DNA of 64,000 nucleotides from Paraspadella gotoi. Taxonomy: Eukaryota; Chaetognatha. Shown here in pieces: positions 57,801 through 64,000 of the stretch. The notes below the pieces were generated by a model. The model was not told the DNA's origin. It saw only the letters and a program-made list of their open reading frames with translations, and did not search any database. The stretch is taken from the NCBI GenBank assembly GCA_051294375.1, contig CM119267.1:13755326-13819325 (forward strand). The letters run 5' to 3'. Every line of letters starts with the position of its first letter. Position 1 is the first letter of the stretch. The position numbers and the translations under genes are program-made.

Positions 57801-60800
57801 TAATCAACTTCCATGATTTAATCAACTTCCCATGATTTAATCAACTTCCATGATTTAATCAACTTCATGATTTTAATCAACTTCCATGATTTAATCACTC
57901 ATGATTTAATCAACTTCCATGATTTAATCAACTTTCCATGATTAATCAACTTCCATGATTTAATCAACTTCCATGATTTAATCAACTTCCATGATTTAAT
58001 CAACTTCCATGATTTAATCAACTTCCATGATTTAATCAACTTCCATGATTTAATCAACTTCCATGATTAATCAACTTCCATGATTTAATCAACTTCATGA
58101 TTTAATCAACTTCCATGATTTAATCAACTTCCATGATTTAATCAACTCCATGATTTAATCAACTTCCATGATTAATCAACTTCCATATTTAATCAATTCC
58201 TATGATTTAATCAACTTCCATGATTAATCAACTTCCATGATTTAATCAACTTCCATGATTTAATCAACTTCCATGATTTATCAACTTCCATGATTTAATC
58301 AACTTCCATGATTTAATCAACTTCCATGAAATTTAATCAACTTACATGATTTTCATTCATGATTAACAACTTCCATGATTTAATACCCGCATGATTTAAT
58401 CAACTTCCATGATTTAATCAACTTCCATGTTTAATCAACTTCCATGATTTTCAACTTATAATTTGGGTCAACTGGCATATTTTTTCAACTTGTATAATTT
58501 GGTCAACTTTGTAAATTTGTCAACTTGCTATAATTTGGTCAACTGGCATAATTTGGTCAATTAATCAATCACTCAGAGAGAGATAGAGAGAAACTTTTTA
58601 AAAATTGACATAAATGTGTCTTTTGGTTTTCTGTTTAAACTCTTTTCCACTCCTATGATTCCATCAAAAAACTTATATCAGCTTAATCACATAGTTTCCT
58701 ACCCACACACAAAATTTCATTTCAATTTATCTATCCAATTTTTAATCAATATAATAATTATGAGTAAATATAAGTTAAAATGCTTCAAGTAAATATGACT
58801 TCTGTTTTTTTCCATTTAAATCATTTCCATTTCCAATCATTAGTGGTAATTAATTAATAAATTAATTAATTTAATCCAAAAAGTTTGTTTTTAGATCTTT
58901 TCGTCACTTACCATGACAAAAGCAATGAGGACGATGATGGCGACGACGAAAATAATGCCGATAACGATTGACTTGATTGATTGATTAAATAATTAATTGA
59001 TAAATTGATTGATTGAATAATTAATAGATCAATTAATTATTAATTGACTGAATAATTAATTATTGATTAATTAACTAATTGATTAATTAAATCATTTATT
59101 ATTTGATTAATTTTTACATCTTGCATTTACATTTAATATAAAATAAAAAGTGAAACAGGTTTTTTTCTTTTTCCATTTAAACTCATTTCCACTCAGACGA
59201 TTCCATCGAAACTTTATTTCCAGCTTAATCGCATACTTTCCTACCCACATACAAAATTTCAAGTCAATCGTCCTGTAGTCGGGCATTGCCTAGGTTCACC
59301 CCGCCAAGAATCATGACACTTTCAGTTGTGACCCGGTGGCTCATTGAGTAAAGCCATCAGCTCATGACCACTAGGTACCGGGTTCAATCCCAACCCGGTA
59401 CCTACCCTGCGGGAAGCGTGAGGACGGTCATAAGCCGCCTTGGGGGCATGGCAAACCCTCAAGCCTGGTTCCAAGCCCAGGGACCCGTTCCATGGCTGCT
59501 AGAGGGGGTTATAGAAGTTACGGACAGTCATCTTCAGCCCACGTAGCGCCTTATCCACAGTCCCATCCATTGGCGTTCAAATAGTGAAATATATTTTTTT
59601 GTTTTTTCCTTTATTCTTTTCCACTCGTACGATTCCATCAAAACTTCATATCTAGCTTAATCACACACTTCCCTAGCCACACACATCCATCCATCCAATC
59701 ACGAGTAATTGGAGTTTTTTGGCTAAAGATGGGACGGACGCGATGGACATCGTTTTTTTTTTTTTTGCATAATTTATCATAATTCGATATTCTGACATGA
59801 TATATAATGAATTACCGCGACGCCGCCTGCCCCGTCCGCCGCTCCCCACTAGCCTTCCACTCCCGCGCTCCGCCCCGCCCCCCCGCCGGCCTCCGCCGAC
59901 CCGACCCCACCGCGCCCGCGCCGCCGCCCCGCGCCCTCCACCCCCACCCTCGCCACCGCCCACCACCCACCCCATCCGCCGCATCCGTCCACCCCACCAC
60001 CACCCTCCCACCACCGCCCGCCCCCCCCGCCCCCGCCCCTCCCCACACCCCCCCCCCCGCCGCCCCGCCCCCCCTCCGCGACCACCCCCCCCGCCCGCCC
60101 CCCCGCCTCCCGCCCGCCCAAGATTGAGGGGGCGGGCCGACAAGTGAATTGAGGAATCTGCTTTATAAGCATTCCGACTAAATATTTTTAATTTTTCGGA
60201 TACGCCCATATTTATGCATATTACTTAACATAGAAAAAGTCAATTTTTTTAAAAAGTTGCTAAAAGAAAAAACAAATTTTAATCAAAAATTTCATTAAGT
60301 GAGCTAAAAATTAAACTATTTTTTATACTAAAATTAAATTATAAGTTAACTATAACAGTTTTTGAGGATTTTGACCAACTTAACAGGAAATATAATTCTT
60401 TTAAAAAACTTATTTCATTATAAATTTTTTGTAAGGAATTCAAATCTGCTTTTAAAAATAAGGGGAAAAAATTTAAAATTTTAACATTTTTTATGGTGAC
60501 TATTATTGGTGAGTATTATCTATATATATCTATCTATATATATATATCTATAAATATTAAATATGGGCGTATTTATTTAAAAATGTTCTCAGGTAAAAGA
60601 CTGTTCATGATCTACTATTCGAATTTTGATTCAACTTGATTTTAATATTTTTGCTACGCTTTACTGATCATAATTATTACTATTTGGCGTTATATTCTTT
60701 TATAATAATTTCTTTAGGTCGAATTTCCCTACAAGTTTTTGCCATACGCAGCTATGGGCTTTATCGCCATATTTTTTTGTCCAATCGCATTTGAAATTTT

Positions 60801-60837
60801 AAATATTGCAAGAATAACAAGCTATACCGAGATATGA
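51876..60837 (+). CDS. Sgpp: Sphingosine-1-phosphate phosphatase
   Basis: ER membrane lipid phosphatase that dephosphorylates sphingosine-1-phosphate. Exons 51876-52439, 52508-52739, 52909-53170, 55960-56155 and 60718-60837 join in phase to about 457 residues (human SGPP1 441). All three phosphatase motifs are intact: KDVIRWPRP (191-199), PSTH (218-221) and SRIYLGMHSVLD (261-272). The sequence ASPPVVRLE next to the first motif and DRWSTARGDTT further on are SGPP signatures. Multiple hydrophobic segments fit the 8-10 transmembrane helices of the family; the last exon adds VEFPYKFLPYAAMGFIA. The ATG at 51876 is the first in frame after an acceptor at about 51812. The N-terminal 130 residues are poorly conserved. 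The first donor is CAG followed by GTTCAG. The last intron (4.6 kb) holds satellites and an assembly gap. Confidence 0.92.
53480..53695 (+). repeat. Repeat family D, copy in Sgpp intron
   Basis: Nearly identical to the copy at 33345-33580. Confidence 0.65.
54100..54960. repeat. Repeat families F and E in Sgpp intron
   Basis: 54100-54560 matches family F (GATTCTGATAGAGC, GATGATGATGATG, TATACTTTGTGTAAAC); 54600-54960 resembles the AT-rich body of family E, reversed. Confidence 0.55.
55140..55350 (+). repeat. ATCATCGCATCAATATTTGGTT tandem repeats
   Basis: About nine units related to 1815-3120. A family C copy is inserted directly after it, and the tandem sequence resumes (TTGCATCAATCACTAAATCA) at 55623, which shows the order of events. 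Confidence 0.7.
55362..55622 (+). mobile_element. Repeat family C, copy 2 (SINE-like)
   Basis: Close copy of 13806-14070, inserted into the tandem array. Boundaries can be read from the array: it starts near GGCAACAGCCGGGTTGCCTG and ends near ATATACCGCCACAA. Confidence 0.6.
56265..56315 (+). repeat. Family A left-end motif, solo
   Basis: ACAAGTTTGAGCAAACAATG, then GTCGGATCTGC and GATAATTAAGC, without the rest of the family. Confidence 0.6.
56469..58562 (+). repeat. 18 bp satellite array, two variants
   Basis: Outer units AACTGGCATAATTTGGTC (56469-56840 and 58450-58562) flank an inner block of AACTTCCATGATTTAATC (56850-58445, roughly 85 units). The inner block has many 1-3 base indels, which could be real decay or consensus error. 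Confidence 0.88.
56602..56791. other. Assembly gap (190 N)
   Basis: A run of N inside the satellite array. The true length of the array is unknown. Confidence 0.99.
59272..59562 (+). mobile_element. tRNA-derived SINE
   Basis: A-box TGGCTCATTGAG at 59337-59348 and B-box GGTTCAATCCC at 59381-59391 have correct spacing, and the flanking CCCGG/CCGGG pairs give a tRNA-like T arm. A 150 bp tRNA-unrelated body follows. It splits a family A monomer between GTCAATCG and CCATCCATTGGCG, so the insertion boundaries are fairly clear. Confidence 0.75.
59814..60122. other. C-rich block, about 310 bp nearly without T or A
   Basis: Runs of CCGCC, CCACC and CCCC in an otherwise AT-rich region. It interrupts family A exactly where intact copies read ATTACCGACAAGATTGAGG. 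Proline- or glycine-rich frames on both strands follow from the composition. Possibly an assembly or consensus artefact. Confidence 0.8.
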
Positions 60838-60973
60838 ATTTCGGTTATTTTTCGATTTATCACAAAGAAACTTAACTAGTCTTTTAGGTTTAATAATGAC
60901 TATCTAAATGTATTTACAAGTTCTATTCGTTATCAGTGCTTGACTTATTGTTTTTTTACTGTATAAATTAAAT

Positions 60974-60979
60974 AATAAA
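60974..60979 (+). terminator. Possible polyadenylation signal of Sgpp
   Basis: AATAAA 137 bp after the Sgpp stop codon. Confidence 0.5.
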
Positions 60980-60999
60980 ACAGTATTATTACTTTCTGA

Positions 61000-61865
61000 A
61001 TTTTTAAATTTATTCCTATCTTAATAATTAAAGTTAGTGAAATTTAATTTTTTATTTATTTACAAAATTAATTGCCTACTGTTTGGCAATAGCGCTGATC
61101 GCCTGTGATGCATCTCACAAACTGGCTTCAGAGGAATCGAAACTTCAGCGGCTGCCTCAGACTACTTGCGTATTTATGTACTGCGATTCAGTCACACTTT
61201 AGCAAGGAAACAGATTTCCCATGGAATGAACGCGAAATGTCATGTTTTAACTGACCTGTTCGGCCATTGGGGATTGGATTTTTAAAAACAATGAATTGAG
61301 CCTGTGGCGGCTCTAATATTTAGTTTTCACTACGAGGCTAAAAATTTTAAATTACTTGGCGAACAAAATTTGCCAAGTATGAAAAAACTATGATCTGGTT
61401 CAAGATGTAAGTCTCAGTTTTCTCTTGTTTTATTTATATATATCGCTCTTTGTCTGGTGTACGATGGGATGGAATTAAAAATAGCCGTGTTTGCCGAACT
61501 GGTACGAGAAAGAGAAGAAAGAGGGAAGTAAGAGAGCAAACCTGAGAAGTCGCCTTTTCACTGTTTAAGATCTTCCAAGTTGGTGATTTTTTTTCCTGCT
61601 TTTTATACATAAACGTTAAATAAATTTCTTCCGGCAAAAAAGAACGGCTATGGTTTTCGAATGTTATCACAACCACTCTTAACCCTAACTAGTAACTACC
61701 CTTAACCATCCCTAACCCTAAATACCTCTAATCTTAACCAAACTTTATCGGAGTTGGATAATATATGGATATTAAGGGGAAAAAAATATTGTACAGAAGT
61801 CTTGATTTTAGAAAATGCTCTGTTTCTGACTGAGAATCGGTTCTGACTAATTCACTGAATCAAAT
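61000..61865. other. Intergenic, unexplained GC-richer stretch
   Basis: 61085-61310 may hold a diverged trace of family C (CGCCTGTGATGC). 61675-61742 is degenerate CCCTAA-type sequence. No gene was seen. Confidence 0.35.
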
Positions 61866-61867
61866 TC

Positions 61868-61975
61868 TATGAAATTGGTACAACCAATATAAAAATTATC
61901 CATTCATTTAATAAATAAGCTATCTTGCCCCTGACTTTGGACAGGCTTTGGTGGTTTAAGGCCTCCATCACTATA
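61868..61975 (-). repeat. Repeat family D, reverse fragment
   Basis: TATCTTGCCCCTGACTTTGG and GGCCTCCATCA, reversed relative to the other copies. 61985-62080 resembles the inner part of the MITE at 22370-23052 (GGACTATCGAGGCGATTTTC). Confidence 0.6.
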
Positions 61976-62649
61976 TGATTTTGCATACAGTATCACAATG
62001 GGACTATCGAGGCGATTTTCAATATTTTACCCTTGAGCTAAGATACAGGGCCTTGGGTATCACCCGACGGGGGCAAAAAATTACAATTTTTTTTATTTGA
62101 AAAAAAGATTTTTGAAGCGAGTAAAAAAATAACTGATTGGGTCGGTTCCAGTCGGCGAAAGTAAAATAGTGCCGAAAAGGTAGTTGCGGGAATTGTGGCT
62201 ACGAAGGTTTCGTAGCCACGGGGTGTGGTCATTATTTTTAGCGGTAGCTAAGGAGGCCAGTTACTGACACTCTCTCTCTCTCTTACTTACTTTATCTGTG
62301 CCGTGCTCTCTTTTTAGTCTCGTCTTATGATCTTCCATGGTCAACATCTTTATCACATTGTTATTCGCCAATAAAATATGATTATGACCGCTACAGTACA
62401 GAATGATCTTTTTAGCAACTTAACGTCCATTTTTTTCACGATCGCATGAACTACTTGCATCGAGAGAAATATTTTCGTAAAAGCTTAATTTTAAGAGGCA
62501 GATAAGTCGGCGCTACACATTCAGCAGTTTCACCACGTCACTCGGTCTTGGCAATAGAGACAGTATTGAATACTCTTCAATCTTCATGTATAGGCAGATG
62601 ACAACTTCGGAGCTTGAACCTCGGCCCTATAGATGGCCCAGCTTATTTT

Positions 62650-62860
62650 TACATTCGCCGACCGGGATTTTGCGGTCGGTTATTTTTTTTTTTCGCTTAT
62701 TATGAGCGACTTATATAAAAATCTCGCTACGCAAAAAATAAAAATAAGATACTGGTAAGGGTAGAAAAACTTTTTATTACAAATTCCTAACTACCCCTAA
62801 CCCTAACCACCCCTAATCCCTAACCAACCGTAACCCAATTGCTAACCGTTTAAAATATAT
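62650..62860 (+). repeat. Repeat family E, copy with telomere-like tail
   Basis: CGACCGGGATTTTGCGGTCG hairpin, GCTTATTATGAGCGAC, then CCCTAACCCTAACCACCCC-type sequence at 62790-62850. Confidence 0.6.
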
Positions 62861-62867
62861 AATATAA

Positions 62868-63015
62868 AAATAGTGTTTTTCCTTTCCTTATTTGTTTACA
62901 TACGAGTTTTATTTAAAAAAAACAAATTTCGGATATGTTTCGGCTTCAATGTAAATTTTCTTCAGCTCAAAAACGAATTGATTTTTAAAAAGAATATTTT
63001 TACAGACTAAAATTT

Positions 63016-63058
<43 letters not shown>

Positions 63059-63150
63059 AAAAAGTTAGAAGGCTTACATTAAAGCTGAAACATGTCCGCA
63101 ATTTGTTTCTTTATAAAACTCATACGTAAACAAACAATTCATTTTCAACC
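62868..63150. mobile_element. Penelope-like foldback element 9, diverged subfamily
   Basis: Inverted arms (GTTTACATACGAGTTTTAT near 62895; ATAAAACTCATACGTAAAC near 63113) around a GA microsatellite (63012-63052). Tag-like TTTTTCCTTTCCTTA is at 62876. Confidence 0.6.
62932..62965 (-). ncRNA. Hammerhead ribozyme remnant, element 9
   Basis: CTGAAGA (fits CTGANGA), GAAAC and triplet ATC on the minus strand, but the 5-prime side of stem II is AAATTT instead of GGTTT, so the stem is broken. The right arm copy lacks CTGAT. Confidence 0.42.
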
Positions 63151-63630
63151 TCAAACATAAAAATAGCAATTAAAATAAATTTAAAACAATTATTATTATA
63201 AAATTATAAAATTTGTATTACTCAACAAAAAATATATATATTATTGCGCAAAGTGAGACTCGATGGCCCTATAGATGACGCAATGGTCCATTCAGCTACT
63301 ATTATTAGTAGTAGTTAGTCTTAAGCATCAATTCTTTCTACGAAATATAATTACCTAACCTATGCCGGTAATCTACTTTTAAGCGAAAACTCGTCATGTC
63401 TTAATAAAAACGTACTTAAGAAAAAAAAGGCGTTTTCATTTTTAGCTAGCTGTAATGTCGGTGCAAAATCGGCCAATGTTCTTAGAAAGCAATATTGAAA
63501 GTTGTACGAAAGATGTTATTTTCTTGATTTGTGATACAAAGACATTGACATTGCATTAGTAAATCAAATAGTGGCATTTAGTTCAGAACGAGCTTATTTG
63601 TACTTGCAGTATAATGACAAATATTTTTAG

Positions 63631-63813
63631 ACATTTCAGAGAGATCGAATTTTATTTAAGTGATCAATTATACAATGTAAGTACATTTTAAAGCTACGTG
63701 CCCGAAATATTCGCTCTTTGAAATGTATTTAATATTTTTGGTTATCTTAAATCATTTTGCAGGTTGATTATGACGTCTCAACAAAAATTGCAATGCCAGA
63801 GAATTTCAGATGA
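63631..63813 (+). CDS. Possible exon pair, La-motif-like
   Basis: An exon at 63631-63676 encodes HFREIEFYLSDQLYN and splices (GTAAGT donor, TTTTGCAG acceptor, phase 0) to 63763-63813, VDYDVSTKIAMPENFR and stop. The first part resembles the opening of a La motif (xxQIEFYFSDxNL), but the second does not continue it and ends at once. It could be chance, a pseudogene or a terminal exon. Low confidence. Confidence 0.22.
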
Positions 63814-64000
63814 ATAACAACAAAACCCAGGGTATAATTTAAGAATAATTGATATCCAGTGCAAAAAGGTATGCTTCGTGATGCATTTAAACTTTAGGGG
63901 TATGATTTTGCTAACTTACTACTTAACATCAGACTATTCCACTTTTTAAAAAAAATACCAATTCCTTTCTATGTCTAGACTATTCAGGGATTGAAGTATC

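Larger units (their letters stand above)
58630..60180 (+). repeat. Family A element with two insertions
   Basis: Monomer (58630-58740), TTCGTCACTTACCATGAC block (58900), satellite, two monomers (59165, 59600 on) and end hairpin remnant (60145-60175). It is interrupted by a tRNA-derived SINE (about 59272-59562) and by the C-rich block (59814-60122). Confidence 0.65.

Noticed and set aside
59673-60209. Proline- or glycine-rich frames on both strands
   Set aside because: They result from the C-rich block, with no start context, splice pattern or conservation.

Overview
The window is AT-rich, intron-bearing animal DNA, most likely from an invertebrate and plausibly an arthropod or another ecdysozoan. 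Introns are GT-AG. The best-preserved genes are a Ttd14-type P-loop protein, known from invertebrates, and a metazoan sphingosine-1-phosphate phosphatase. Nothing is prokaryotic: there are no operons and no CRISPR array. Most of the sequence is repeats. The assembly has one run of N (56602-56791), and two stretches nearby may be consensus artefacts.

Gene layout, left to right. (1) A casein kinase 1 delta/epsilon gene on the minus strand (3922-4655), of which only two exons are visible. (2) ttd14 on the plus strand (19713-28368), rebuilt here in 15 coding exons with a second possible last exon at 28945-29195. (3) A few plus-strand exons of an unidentified gene (33101-39729). (4) An SHCBP1/nessun dorma-like beta-helix protein of about 656 residues (40010-48756). 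(5) A sphingosine-1-phosphate phosphatase of about 457 residues (51876-60837). (6) Two possible exons at the right edge. The genes have unrelated jobs (circadian/Wnt kinase, membrane trafficking, cytokinesis, sphingolipid turnover), so they look like ordinary neighbours. I did the exon joins by hand from splice sites, reading phase and family resemblance.

The repeats are the more unusual part. A family of foldback elements carries hammerhead ribozyme cores: CTGATGA, a covarying stem II, GAAAC, then a cleavage triplet, usually GTC. Five copies have matching 12-13 bp target duplications. One copy holds a decayed Penelope-type reverse transcriptase fragment in its loop. I interpret these as Penelope-like elements (PLEs). 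One sits 23 bases after the first ttd14 stop codon, between its two candidate last exons.

Other mobile DNA: a 1.6 kb hAT-like element inserted into an older palindromic repeat; two TA-flanked terminal-inverted-repeat elements and two MITEs in ttd14 introns; a composite family (called A here) built of satellite DNA plus roughly 190 bp monomers, one copy of which contains a Gypsy integrase remnant; tRNA-derived SINEs; 18-24 bp satellites; and a 310 bp almost pure C/G block at 59814-60122 that looks foreign to its surroundings.
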